Shown here piece after piece: positions 8,186 to 17,137 of a stretch of 64,000 nt of DNA. The notes below the pieces were generated by a model, which did no database searches, had not been told where the DNA came from, and saw nothing but the letters and a program-made list of their open reading frames with translations. The translations under genes were made by a program, and so were the position numbers. Source of the stretch: an uncultured Roseivirga sp. (GTDB lineage Bacteria; Bacteroidota; Bacteroidia; Cytophagales; Cyclobacteriaceae); NCBI GenBank assembly GCA_947493005.1, contig CANLOY010000008.1, positions 124,001 to 188,000 of the forward strand. The letters run 5' to 3'. Positions within the stretch are counted from its first letter, which is position 1, and every line of letters begins with the position of its first letter.

Positions 8186-10852
8186 TTACCTTATTTGTTG
8201 CCCAATAGTAAAATGTACCTGAGTCCCTGCATTAACTGGTCTTACAAATGATGAATTATCCGAATCAAACCCATAAGCCCAATCTACCCCTAACAAACCG
8301 AAAGCCGGTAGGAAAATTCTTGCACCCACACCTGCTGACCTAAACAAATCACGAGGTGTGTACTGAGAAAAATCATTCCATGTGTTTCCTGCTTCTCCAA
8401 ATGCCAGAAGATAAATAGTAGAAGAAGGTTTAAGTGATACCGGGTATCTTAACTCAGCAACAAATTTATTGTAAACTACTCCTCCTCTAAAGCCGGTACT
8501 TGCATCGACAGGTACTAAACTATTATCGTCATAACCTCTTAACGCAATAATGTCCTGTCCAATTACAAAATTGTTTGCTCCATTTAATCCGTTACCCCCT
8601 AAGAAGAAGCGTTCAAATGGTCCTGAATCTGTTTTGCTTGTATAAGTACCAATAAAGCCCATGTGCGCTCTGGCATTAATTACAAACTTACTATTCAGTG
8701 GAAGGAAGAAAGAAAAATCCATCATCCATTTGTGGTATTCCACAAACTTATAACGTTGTGCATCGGTCAAATCTCCTTCAAATTTACTTGGATTCAGAAG
8801 TGACCATGGTGGTGTCGCATTAATTGACAACGTAAACTGCGAACCATATTTAGGGAACGTAGGATTGTCAATATTACTTCTGGAAATGGTAGTATTGAAG
8901 GTCAAACTATTCGATTGACCAGTAGAGAACCCAAGTGTGTTTCCGAAGTTGAACACATCAAAGAATTGATAAGAAATACTATTCTGTATCTGGAAGTAAT
9001 CATCAGGCCACCTTAACCTTCTTCCTAAACCAACTGTAACGCCAGTTGCTTTAAGGAACCCTAATAAATCATTATTAATCGGATTGATTGTTCGGTTCGA
9101 TGTTCTACTTAAGCTAACCGTAAAGTTATTAGGCTTTCTACCACCAAGCCAAGGTTCTGAAAACACCAAGCTCGTACTTCTAAACCTTCTACCATTTGAC
9201 TGAAGCTGAAGTGATAGTTTTTGTCCATCTCCACTCGGATAAGGTCTCCACTTATCCCAATTATTAATGTTTCTTACCGAGAAGTTGTTCAAAGAAAGCC
9301 CAACCGTTCCTACGAAACCAAAAGGTCCACCAAAACCTCCAGAAAGCTGAATCTGGTCAGAAGACTTTTCAACAAGATCAAAAATAATGTCAACAGTACC
9401 ATCAGCAAGGTTAGGAATCGGTTGCGGGTTGATTTGCTCAGGGTCAAAATACCCTAGTTGCCCTAATTCCTGAATAGTTCTTATGAGTTCCTTCCGACTG
9501 TATTTCTGGCCAGGTAATGTTCTTATTTCTCTAAGGATCACATGATCACTAGTTCGGTTATTTCCTTTGAGGATAATTCGCTTAATAGTGGCCTGCTCAC
9601 CTTCAGCCATACGCATCTCAAGGTCTATAGAATCATTCTCAGCTCTTACTTCAACTACATCCAGTTTAAAAAATAAATAACCGTCATCCGAGTAAAGCGA
9701 GTTTATATCATCTCCACCAGGGCCAGCAAACTGAGTTCTCTCATCAATTTTTTGTCGGTTGTAAATATCACCTTTCTTAATACCCAACCTTTGATTCAGC
9801 TCTTCATCCGAATACTTATAATTTCCAATCCAATCAATGTTTCTCACATAGTATTGAGTCCCTTCATCTACCTTGATTTTCACATCGATAAACTCATCAT
9901 TGATTTTGACAACTTCACTGTTTACAACTTCAGCATCTCTATACCCTTTAGAGTTATAAAAATCAATGAGGCTCACCTTGTCATCTTCAAAGTTCGATTT
10001 GATAAACTTGGAGCCATTCAGGAAGTTAAGCTTTACATTATCATTCAAGAATTCTTTAAACTCCTTTCTAGATACTGTGTAAGATGAATCTACATAGTTT
10101 CTTACTGACTTAGGGTTTGTTTTGAATACTTGATCAAAAAGTTTTGAAACAAGCCAAAAACGGGGTTTTTCATTAGTGTTTCTAAGCTTTCTCTTCAGCT
10201 TATTATCTTCAAAAGAGTTGTTTCCTTCAAAGTATATTTTATTGATTTTGACTTTAGATTTTTTGTCAACATCGAACTTTAACCTAACGCCATCAACAAA
10301 AATTGAATCACGCTCTTGAATAGTTTTAACCGTTGTATTAAGAAATCCTTTTTCTATAAAGTACTTTCTAATTAAGATTTCGGAATTCTTAACCAAAGCA
10401 GGGCTTGCTACTTTTCCAATAATCCCGATCTGATCTTTTATTTCTGACTCCTGAGAAGAGTTGATTCCATCAATTTCGAACTGTTGAATACGCGGACGTT
10501 CAGAAATCCTAATTTCAATAAATGCACGGTCTCCTTCTGTCTTTGTAAGCCAGAATTGAATATCTGCTATAATTCCCTGATTCCAGAGCTTTTTAATGGC
10601 ATCTGAGATTTGCTGCCCAGGAATTGGAATCTTATCTCCTACTTTGATACCAGAAAAAGAGATGAGTGCTCTCTCATCTAGTGTAGTCAAACCTGTAAAG
10701 CGAATATCAGCAATTTCGAAAACCTTAGGGTTCGAATAATCGATCTGAACTCCTTCGCCAGTATTTACACCATATCTTACTTGTGCAAAACCAGATATGC
10801 ACAATACCAGAAAAGTGACAGTCACTAATAACTTTCTCATCCGCTTTCTCAA
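8186..10852 (-). CDS. bamA: BamA / Omp85 outer-membrane protein assembly factor
   Basis: Omp85 family insertase (888 aa) that folds beta-barrels into the outer membrane. A signal peptide (LLVTVTFLVLCISGFA, Gln next) is followed by about five POTRA domains (roughly 45-480) and a 16-strand barrel. The conserved barrel-lid motif appears as ALRGYDD (near FVIGQDIIALRGY). The start at 10852 overlaps the uppS stop by 4 bases; a second ATG lies four codons in (10840). The last strand ends VHFTIGQQIR with a terminal Arg, whereas BamA barrels usually end with an aromatic residue. The neighbours uppS and skp fit the role. Confidence 0.95.
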   Translation of the reverse strand: MRKRMRKLLVTVTFLVLCISGFAQVRYGVNTGEGVQIDYSNPKVFEIADIRFTGLTTLDERALISFSGIKVGDKIPIPGQQISDAIKKLWNQGIIADIQFWLTKTEGDRAFIEIRISERPRIQQFEIDGINSSQESEIKDQIGIIGKVASPALVKNSEILIRKYFIEKGFLNTTVKTIQERDSIFVDGVRLKFDVDKKSKVKINKIYFEGNNSFEDNKLKRKLRNTNEKPRFWLVSKLFDQVFKTNPKSVRNYVDSSYTVSRKEFKEFLNDNVKLNFLNGSKFIKSNFEDDKVSLIDFYNSKGYRDAEVVNSEVVKINDEFIDVKIKVDEGTQYYVRNIDWIGNYKYSDEELNQRLGIKKGDIYNRQKIDERTQFAGPGGDDINSLYSDDGYLFFKLDVVEVRAENDSIDLEMRMAEGEQATIKRIILKGNNRTSDHVILREIRTLPGQKYSRKELIRTIQELGQLGYFDPEQINPQPIPNLADGTVDIIFDLVEKSSDQIQLSGGFGGPFGFVGTVGLSLNNFSVRNINNWDKWRPYPSGDGQKLSLQLQSNGRRFRSTSLVFSEPWLGGRKPNNFTVSLSRTSNRTINPINNDLLGFLKATGVTVGLGRRLRWPDDYFQIQNSISYQFFDVFNFGNTLGFSTGQSNSLTFNTTISRSNIDNPTFPKYGSQFTLSINATPPWSLLNPSKFEGDLTDAQRYKFVEYHKWMMDFSFFLPLNSKFVINARAHMGFIGTYTSKTDSGPFERFFLGGNGLNGANNFVIGQDIIALRGYDDNSLVPVDASTGFRGGVVYNKFVAELRYPVSLKPSSTIYLLAFGEAGNTWNDFSQYTPRDLFRSAGVGARIFLPAFGLLGVDWAYGFDSDNSSFVRPVNAGTQVHFTIGQQIR

Positions 10853-11586
10853 CTCTTTAATTGCTCGCTTGTCATTCCGAACCTTCTTTCTCTTTCCTGA
10901 AAAGATACAATTGCCTCATATAGATCTTTCTTTCTATAGTCAGGCCAAAGTGTATCAGTAATGTAGAACTCAGTATAAGCCATTTGCCAAAGCATAAAGT
11001 TGCTTATTCTTTGCTCCCCACTAGTTCTTATCAACAACTCAGGGTCAGGTATACCTGAGGTGTTCAAATATTTATCTATCAATTCCTGATTGATATTTTC
11101 AGCATCTAATTTGCCATTAGCTACATCAATAGCTATTGATTTGGTGGCCTGAGCCATATCCCAACGACCACTATAACTTAAAGCAAGAACCAGGGTCATT
11201 CTTGAATTCTGCGATGTTTTTTCCATCGCATCTTTTAACTCTCTCTGACATCTGTCTGGTAAGCTCTTGGTATCTCCGATAGTCGCCAGCTTAATGCTAT
11301 TATCCATCAAAGTCTTCATTTCAGAGACTAAAGTAGAAACCAAAAGTTCCATCAGCGCATTTACCTCAAGTTTCGGCCTAGACCAGTTTTCTGTGGAAAA
11401 TGCATAAAGTGTTAGAAAATTCACTCCCAGTTCTGCACACCCTTCTGTTACATCGCGCACTGCTTTGATTGCGTTTTTGTGCCCAAATACTCTTGCAGCG
11501 CCTTTTTTCTTAGCCCAACGTCCATTACCATCCATTATAATGGCAACATGTTTTGGAAGAGATTCCGGCCTGATTTGTTCCTTCAT
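10849..11586 (-). CDS. uppS: undecaprenyl diphosphate synthase (isoprenyl transferase)
   Basis: Cis-prenyltransferase (245 aa) that makes undecaprenyl diphosphate, the lipid carrier for peptidoglycan and LPS precursors. The signature IIMDGNGRWAKKKG near residue 17 holds the catalytic Asp. RTSGEQRISNFMLWQ and the downstream DTLWPDY motif are also classic. It sits between the DUF6089 gene and bamA, and its stop overlaps the bamA start. Cytoplasmic face of the inner membrane. The identity is firm. Confidence 0.96.
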   Translation of the reverse strand: MKEQIRPESLPKHVAIIMDGNGRWAKKKGAARVFGHKNAIKAVRDVTEGCAELGVNFLTLYAFSTENWSRPKLEVNALMELLVSTLVSEMKTLMDNSIKLATIGDTKSLPDRCQRELKDAMEKTSQNSRMTLVLALSYSGRWDMAQATKSIAIDVANGKLDAENINQELIDKYLNTSGIPDPELLIRTSGEQRISNFMLWQMAYTEFYITDTLWPDYRKKDLYEAIVSFQERERRFGMTSEQLKS

Positions 11587-11669
11587 TCTAGCAGCTTCTC
11601 AAAAATCAACCGCGAAGGTACAAAAATGGAATTGGTTTTTAAATCTCATAACAAACTCTTTGTCAGAGA

Positions 11670-12392
11670 TTAAAAGAATGGTTTAGGACAGACTATTTTA
11701 TAGAAAGTGTAACTCAATGAAATTCCAGTGAAAAACATGATATCATCGTCATTAGGGTTACCTCCTCTATAGTTTTTAATATTTGGAGTTAACAATGATA
11801 CATTGTCAATCACATCCGAATTGGTCTTTATTGCTGAAGTGGATATTGCAAAAGTCCACCTTTTGTCAAGCCTTAGCTTAATTCCAACCCCAACTGGAAT
11901 TCTGAATTTGAGACCCGAATCATAGCTGTTAAAAAGATGATCCTGACCTTCAAATCTATAGACTCCTACGCCTAGTAGAACATAAGGTGTCCAGTATTGC
12001 TCTAGTCTGTCATTCCTATAGTTGAGGAAATGATATTCTAGCTGTACATCTGAGTTCACAAAGTTACCTTCAAAAGACGCTCTTCTATTTGCTGAAAATA
12101 TGTCAAAAGCTTCATCATCCGCACCTTTCACTTTCCCTCCTCCAATGGAGAATCGAAAACTAACTCCTTCATTTAAATGCTTTCTGATGAAAAACTGACC
12201 TCCTAAAGAGTTGTTGCCAAAATCATAACTTCTAACAACATCACCCATGTAATTGTATGCCCCTAATTCCAGTCCAATCTCAGAATTCTGAGCTTTAAGG
12301 GAAGTGGAAAAGAGCAACAAACACAGACCTATACCTAATGAGTATAATTTGGTCAGTTTATCCGTATGATATGATTGCAAGCTATAGAACAA
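11670..12392 (-). CDS. DUF6089-type outer-membrane beta-barrel protein
   Basis: Predicted small outer-membrane barrel (about 240 aa) with a signal peptide (LGIGLCLLLFSTSLKA, Gln next). The opening GLELGAYNYMGDV is typical of DUF6089. Alternating beta-strand pattern and many aromatic residues follow. This family commonly lies between nadK and uppS in Bacteroidota, as here, but its role is unknown. No ATG exists in frame before the signal peptide; the furthest usable start is TTG at 12392, and a TTG or CTG a few codons further in is also possible, so the 5' limit is uncertain. Confidence 0.8.
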   Translation of the reverse strand: MFYSLQSYHTDKLTKLYSLGIGLCLLLFSTSLKAQNSEIGLELGAYNYMGDVVRSYDFGNNSLGGQFFIRKHLNEGVSFRFSIGGGKVKGADDEAFDIFSANRRASFEGNFVNSDVQLEYHFLNYRNDRLEQYWTPYVLLGVGVYRFEGQDHLFNSYDSGLKFRIPVGVGIKLRLDKRWTFAISTSAIKTNSDVIDNVSLLTPNIKNYRGGNPNDDDIMFFTGISLSYTFYKIVCPKPFF

Positions 12393-12433
12393 TAAGGTAT
12401 TCTTTTTTGGTGTCTCAGTTAAATATTGTTAAC

Positions 12434-13309
12434 TCAATTTCTGGCGTCTAGCCCCCAATTTAGTTTATGTCTGAGGGTATCGAAATACTTGTTGCTATTA
12501 AAACGAACAAGTTTTGCTTCAAATTCTTCTCTCCTAACGGAAATTTGAACCGTATCGTCTATACTTTGTGATCTAGAATCTAAAGAGACCATAAATTGTT
12601 TCGATCTACCCTCAATTTCGAAGGTAATCACACTTTGATCTGAAAGAATGATTGGCCTAACATTTAAGTTATGAGGACTTACTGGTGTAATTATGAAATT
12701 TTTCATGCTTGGTTCTACCAATGGTCCTCCACAGCTGAGAGAATATCCTGTTGAGCCAGTAGGTGTTGCCACGATAAGACCATCCGCCCAGTAAGAGTTC
12801 AGATAATCACCATCTACATAAGTATGAACTACAATCATAGATGAGGTTTCCTTCTTCACTATGGTTAGTTCATTTAAGCCAAAATTATAGGGTTCAAAAA
12901 GTTGCTGATTAGAATCGACATGAATTAGAGACCTCGATTCAATTGTAAAATCTTTTGAAACAAGTTTTTGAAAAGTTTCTGTTATTTCTTCTCTAGGAGT
13001 GGTTGCCAGAAATCCCAATCTACCCAGATTAATACCAATTATTGGCGTTTCAAATCCATTGGCATAGGTAATAGAATCCAGAATTGTACCATCACCACCA
13101 AGACTAAGAAGAAAGTCATAGTCGGCCAGTGAATCTCCTAAAGCAAACGTAGTAAGACCTCGGGTAGAAAATTTCTTTTCCTTAAGGTCAGATTCATATT
13201 GCTCCGAAATTGATGCATCAATCTGATGTCTCTCCAACAGGTCAAATACATCATTAATACAACTTTGAGCCTCTGGACCAGTGCTTTTTCCGTGTAGTGC
13301 AATTTTCAT
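12434..13309 (-). CDS. nadK: NAD kinase
   Basis: ATP-NAD kinase (291 aa) that makes NADP. The GGDGTILDSI motif lies near residue 75. NELTIVKK and the later PTGSTGYSLSCGGP motif form the NAD-binding site. Length and motifs are normal. The ATG at 13309 lies 7 bases after the CBS-protein gene stop, so the two genes are in one operon that continues to uppS and bamA. Cytoplasmic. Confidence 0.96.
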   Translation of the reverse strand: MKIALHGKSTGPEAQSCINDVFDLLERHQIDASISEQYESDLKEKKFSTRGLTTFALGDSLADYDFLLSLGGDGTILDSITYANGFETPIIGINLGRLGFLATTPREEITETFQKLVSKDFTIESRSLIHVDSNQQLFEPYNFGLNELTIVKKETSSMIVVHTYVDGDYLNSYWADGLIVATPTGSTGYSLSCGGPLVEPSMKNFIITPVSPHNLNVRPIILSDQSVITFEIEGRSKQFMVSLDSRSQSIDDTVQISVRREEFEAKLVRFNSNKYFDTLRHKLNWGLDARN

Positions 13310-13316
13310 TGTAGAA

Positions 13317-13982
13317 TCAAATATTAAGATATCGCATCAACAGATCAAACCTTTCCTGATCGTTTGACTTGATTTCTTCTTCCTGAAATCTACCAATAAT
13401 TTTATAACCAAACCTTTCAAGGGAAGCCGTAACATGAGAGACCTCTGTTTTATTAAGCTTTAGCGTGACTCTTAAAAGGGAAATATCTTTGGGGTCAGAG
13501 TTTACAGCGCAGCTTAAAATTCTTACTCCTTCTGCTTCCGTCAAACGACTTATCTCTGCCAAAGAATAATCTCTTTGGTTCATTAATAATACGAGAATAG
13601 CACCAGGCTCTTGAACTGCAGTGGATTCAGCAAAAGCATTAATTGTATCTTCAAGTGCTATAACTCCTCTGAAAGCTCCTTCATCAGAAAGCACAGCCAC
13701 CATTTGCAATTCATGTTCCGTAGCGGCCTTAATTACATCATAAAAATGCTGATGTTCGGTAACATAACATTGTTCCCCATCGAAATAGTAGTCTTTTAAA
13801 GGCCTTTTTGAATCATTTTCTTCTAGGATAATTTCCTCTGTAATAAAGCCTAAAAACTGTCCCTTTTCAATTACTGGTAGTTGGTTCATACGCAACTCCT
13901 CCATCCACACAATGGCTTTATGGCCATCGTCCGTTGGTTTTAGTGGGGGAATCATATGATTAATTAATTCTGAAGCTACCAT
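13317..13982 (-). CDS. CBS-domain pair protein
   Basis: Cytoplasmic protein (221 aa) with two N-terminal CBS motifs (about 1-125) and a C-terminal region (about 130-221) that looks like an ACT-type fold. The CBS region includes VWMEELRMNQLPVIEKGQ and MVAVLSDEGAFRGVIALED. CBS pairs usually sense adenine nucleotides. Proteins of this kind lie directly before nadK in many Bacteroidota, which suggests, but does not prove, a link to nucleotide state. First gene of the leftward nadK-bamA operon. Confidence 0.8.
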   Translation of the reverse strand: MVASELINHMIPPLKPTDDGHKAIVWMEELRMNQLPVIEKGQFLGFITEEIILEENDSKRPLKDYYFDGEQCYVTEHQHFYDVIKAATEHELQMVAVLSDEGAFRGVIALEDTINAFAESTAVQEPGAILVLLMNQRDYSLAEISRLTEAEGVRILSCAVNSDPKDISLLRVTLKLNKTEVSHVTASLERFGYKIIGRFQEEEIKSNDQERFDLLMRYLNI

Positions 13983-14000
13983 TGTAAAAAGCTTTTTCTA

Positions 14001-14048
14001 AGAACGACCCAGTACGCCATTTAGTTCTGTATAAGTAACTGTCGTTCT
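14001..14048. repeat. 8-bp inverted repeat upstream of CBS-nadK operon
   Basis: agaacgac at 14001-14008 and its exact reverse complement gtcgttct at 14041-14048 are separated by 32 bases. The pair lies in the 64-base gap between the pabA stop and the start of the CBS-nadK operon, both leftward. It could be a weak hairpin or a regulator site; nothing decides between these. Confidence 0.4.
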
Positions 14049-14619
14049 AAACAATATTATAAAATGTCACCCAATTTCTTAGCATTTCCAAACCATATTG
14101 TGTCAGTATTGCCTCTGGATGAAACTGCAATCCCCATGCCATCAATTTATTACTTCCCTGAAAGGCCATCAGTTCTCCCTTATCAGTAAAAGCGGTAGGG
14201 ATCAATGAATCAGGGAGTTTTTCTACGATTAGTGAATGATACCTGACCACTTCAAACTCTTCCGGAAGGCCATTGAAAATATCGCCACCAGTAGTCTTGA
14301 TTCTGGAAATCTTTCCGTGCATGGGATATTGAGCCTTGACTAAACTTGCACCTAAATGTTCTGCTATTGCTTGGTGACCAAGACAGATTCCCAACACTGG
14401 CACCTTACCCAAAAACACTTTTGTTACGGAAAGCAAATTACCAGAAAACTGAGGACGTTCTGGCCCAGGAGAAAGCACTATACCAGTATATGGCCCTGCA
14501 TCTTGTATTTTATCCAAAGGATCATCGTTTCTGAAAACTTTTACTTCAACTTCTAGTTGTTGGAAGTAGTCTACCAGATTGTAAGTAAAGGAATCGTAAT
14601 TATCGAGTAATAGAATCAA
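14047..14619 (-). CDS. pabA: anthranilate/aminodeoxychorismate synthase glutamine amidotransferase subunit
   Basis: Class I glutamine amidotransferase (190 aa), which supplies ammonia to chorismate for folate (PabA) or tryptophan (TrpG). The nucleophile is Cys79 in GICLGHQAIAEHLG, and the His-Glu pair lies in QFHPEAIL near the C-terminus. The N-terminus MILLLDNYDSFTYNLVDY is the family signature. The start codon is TTG at 14619, overlapping the cvpA stop by 4 bases. No trp or pabB genes are nearby, so one protein may serve both pathways, as in several bacteria. Confidence 0.92.
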   Translation of the reverse strand: MILLLDNYDSFTYNLVDYFQQLEVEVKVFRNDDPLDKIQDAGPYTGIVLSPGPERPQFSGNLLSVTKVFLGKVPVLGICLGHQAIAEHLGASLVKAQYPMHGKISRIKTTGGDIFNGLPEEFEVVRYHSLIVEKLPDSLIPTAFTDKGELMAFQGSNKLMAWGLQFHPEAILTQYGLEMLRNWVTFYNIV

Positions 14620-15140
14620 GCAGGAGAAATTAATGATTTTATAGATTCCATCATTTCCTCAGCGAATGGTAGAATCACATCCAGAGATGCAATAAGGTTT
14701 GGCCCGAGTTCAGATAAAAAAGGGTACAGCACTAATTCTTCATTTTGACCTGGTAAAACAACACCGAAATTGGCTGTAAGCCATAATACTATACTCAAAC
14801 CAATGGCCCACTTGACAATACCTATTATTGCTCCAGCAAATTTATCTACCCCTCCCAGTAAGGTCATATCCACCATTTTCTTAATCAATTTGCCAAGCAT
14901 GTTGACCAAAAGAATGATTGCAATAAAAATTACCAGAAAAGAAATGAATGGTAACAAATGGTCTACCCCCTCCAGATAATCAGCAAGGTAAGACATGCCT
15001 AGTTCCATCAACTTAAAACCACCTATAATAGCCAAGACAAATGCCAGAATTCCAAAAATTTCGAGCAACAGCCCCTTCTTGAAACCCATAACACCTCCAA
15101 ACACAAGAGGGATTAAAAGTATGATGTCGAGTGTATTCAA
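14616..15140 (-). CDS. CvpA family inner-membrane protein
   Basis: CvpA-like membrane protein (174 aa) with four hydrophobic segments at about 5-22, 27-45, 65-85 and 105-122. The start MNTLDIILLIPLVFGGVMGF with GFKKGLLLE is characteristic. E. coli CvpA is needed for colicin V export and bile tolerance, but the family's general role is unclear. The start codon is TTG at 15140, two bases after the yqeY stop. Part of the yqeY-cvpA-pabA run. Confidence 0.85.
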   Translation of the reverse strand: MNTLDIILLIPLVFGGVMGFKKGLLLEIFGILAFVLAIIGGFKLMELGMSYLADYLEGVDHLLPFISFLVIFIAIILLVNMLGKLIKKMVDMTLLGGVDKFAGAIIGIVKWAIGLSIVLWLTANFGVVLPGQNEELVLYPFLSELGPNLIASLDVILPFAEEMMESIKSLISPA

Positions 15141-15141
15141 A

Positions 15142-15594
15142 TTATCCTACCAAAATAGATTTCACTATACCTGAAATGGTCTTCCCATCCGCTTTTCCAG
15201 CAAGAGCCTTGCTAGCCATACCCATAACTTTGCCCATATCTTGAGGACCGGAAGCACCAACCTGAGCAACAATTTTTTCCAACTCAGCTCTTATTTCTTC
15301 TTCAGAAAGTTGTTTTGGAAGATACCGCTCGATAACAGTGATCTCTGCCAGTTCTACAGCAAGCAAATCTTCTCTTCCTTGGTTTTTGTAGATTTCGGCT
15401 GAATCTTTTCTTTGTTTAACAGCCTTCATCAATAACTTCATCTCAGCATCAGCAGATACTTCTCCTGATCCACCTTTTTCAGTCTCAGAAAGCAAGATCA
15501 TTGACTTAATAGCTCTTAGCGCTTTTAACTCATCTTTTTCTCTTGCCAACATGGCTTTTTTAATATCTCCTTCGATCTGCTGTTTTAGGCTCAT
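15142..15594 (-). CDS. yqeY: GatB/YqeY domain protein
   Basis: Cytoplasmic YqeY-like protein (150 aa), related to the C-terminal helical domains of the GatB amidotransferase that bind tRNA. The start at 15594 gives the canonical MSLKQQIEGDIKKAMLARE; an upstream start at 15654 would add 20 residues not typical of the family. KIVAQVGASGPQDMGKVMG is the conserved C-terminal motif. Divergent from pdxJ with a 65-base gap. The function is not well defined; a link to tRNA-dependent amidation is assumed from homology. Confidence 0.9.
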   Translation of the reverse strand: MSLKQQIEGDIKKAMLAREKDELKALRAIKSMILLSETEKGGSGEVSADAEMKLLMKAVKQRKDSAEIYKNQGREDLLAVELAEITVIERYLPKQLSEEEIRAELEKIVAQVGASGPQDMGKVMGMASKALAGKADGKTISGIVKSILVG

Positions 15595-15659
15595 ATTTAA
15601 ATTTTTTCGACTTTTTAAATCACTAACTTGCGCGAAGTTAGGCAATAAAGACAACTTGA

Positions 15660-16373
15660 ATGACTAGACTAAGTGTTAACATCAATAAAGTAGCAACGCT
15701 AAGAAACGCAAGAGGAGGTAATAATCCTAGCGTAGTGCAAGTTGCACAAGATGTTGAGCGATTTGGAGCTCAAGGGGTTACTGTTCACCCAAGACCAGAT
15801 GAAAGACATATTACTACAAAAGATGTTTATGATCTAAAAGAAATTGTGAGCACAGAGTTCAATATTGAAGGATACCCTGATGACCGCTTTATGCAAATAT
15901 TAAAGGATATCAGGCCTGATCAGGCCACATTAGTACCTGACCCTCCTCATGTCTTAACTTCAAATGCAGGATGGGATACTGTTCAAAATCGTGAAAGACT
16001 AAGTGATATCATTTCAGAGATCAAAGCACTTGGAATTCGTACTTCAATATTCGTTGAACCCGAGGTTCATATCATAGAAGGAGCGGCTCAAATTGGAACT
16101 GATCGAATAGAGTTATACACAGAGATGTATGCCACAGCACACAAACAAAGTCCGGAAAAGGCCATTCATGATTACAAACTAGCTGCTATTAAGGCCAAAG
16201 AGCTGGGAATTGGTATTAATGCGGGGCATGATTTAGATCAACACAACCTTAAATATCTGGTGGAGCAAATACCATTTATTGATGAAGTGAGCATTGGACA
16301 TGCATTAATTTGCGATGCCCTTTATTATGGTCTGGAAAACACAATTCAACTTTACTTAAGAGAACTCAAATAA
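15660..16373 (+). CDS. pdxJ: pyridoxine 5'-phosphate synthase
   Basis: PdxJ (237 aa), which condenses 1-deoxyxylulose 5-phosphate with 3-amino-2-oxopropyl phosphate to form pyridoxine phosphate in vitamin B6 synthesis. It is a TIM barrel starting [20 protein letters not shown], with [12 protein letters not shown] near residue 40 and [12 protein letters not shown] near residue 185, both active-site loops. Its stop is followed directly by the ATG of the hydrolase gene. Divergent from yqeY. Confidence 0.97.
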   Translation: MTRLSVNINKVATLRNARGGNNPSVVQVAQDVERFGAQGVTVHPRPDERHITTKDVYDLKEIVSTEFNIEGYPDDRFMQILKDIRPDQATLVPDPPHVLTSNAGWDTVQNRERLSDIISEIKALGIRTSIFVEPEVHIIEGAAQIGTDRIELYTEMYATAHKQSPEKAIHDYKLAAIKAKELGIGINAGHDLDQHNLKYLVEQIPFIDEVSIGHALICDALYYGLENTIQLYLRELK

Positions 16374-17135
16374 ATGCCACAGCTCAACTATAAAACTTTT
16401 GGCGAAGGTCAACCCTTAATTATTTTACATGGACTATTTGGGTCACTGGACAATTGGGTGACATTAGGAAAAAAATTTGCAGAAAACTTCAAAGTAGTTC
16501 TGGTTGATCAAAGAAATCATGGGCAATCATTTCATGATCCGGTATTCACTTATGATGCTATGGCAGAAGATCTTTGCCAACTTATGGGTGCATTAAACAT
16601 TTCAACTGCTCACGTCATTGGTCATTCTATGGGAGGAAAAACGGCTATGGAATTTGCCGTGAAATACCCGGAAAAAGTAGATAAACTGATTGTGGCTGAT
16701 ATTGGCCCTAAATTTTACCCTGTACACCACACTCAAATAATTAAGGCCTTTTATACTGTTCCTGTAGAGAGCATAAAATCAAGAAAAGAAGCTGACGACA
16801 TTATTGGTAATCTTGTATCAGATTTTGGAACAAGGCAATTTCTATTAAAGAACCTTTCCAGAACCAGTGATGGCTTCAAATGGAAAATGAACCTGGATAC
16901 CATTTCATCAAGGATTGAAGAAGTTGGTAAAGCCTTGAATCAAAACGCAGTCTTTAACAAAGAAACGCTCTTTTTAAGAGGAGGCAATTCAGACTATGTA
17001 TCGAACGATGACTTTAACCTGATTCATTCCATTTTCCCAAAAAGCAAAGTGGAGACTATAGAGGGCGCTGGTCATTGGCTTCATGCAGAAAAACCCCTCG
17101 ATTTTTATCAAAGCGTTATTCAATTCCTTTCTTAA
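16374..17135 (+). CDS. alpha/beta hydrolase (YbfF-like)
   Basis: Cytoplasmic alpha/beta-hydrolase (253 aa). The oxyanion region is HGLFGSLDNW, the nucleophile elbow is GHSMGGKTAMEF (Ser), the acid is probably in RGGNSDYVS, and the His is in GAGHWLHAEKP. Length and motifs resemble the YbfF-type esterases. It starts immediately after pdxJ and is followed 2 bases later by the methyltransferase gene, giving a tight three-gene run. The natural substrate is unknown. Confidence 0.88.
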   Translation: MPQLNYKTFGEGQPLIILHGLFGSLDNWVTLGKKFAENFKVVLVDQRNHGQSFHDPVFTYDAMAEDLCQLMGALNISTAHVIGHSMGGKTAMEFAVKYPEKVDKLIVADIGPKFYPVHHTQIIKAFYTVPVESIKSRKEADDIIGNLVSDFGTRQFLLKNLSRTSDGFKWKMNLDTISSRIEEVGKALNQNAVFNKETLFLRGGNSDYVSNDDFNLIHSIFPKSKVETIEGAGHWLHAEKPLDFYQSVIQFLS

Positions 17136-17137
17136 AT

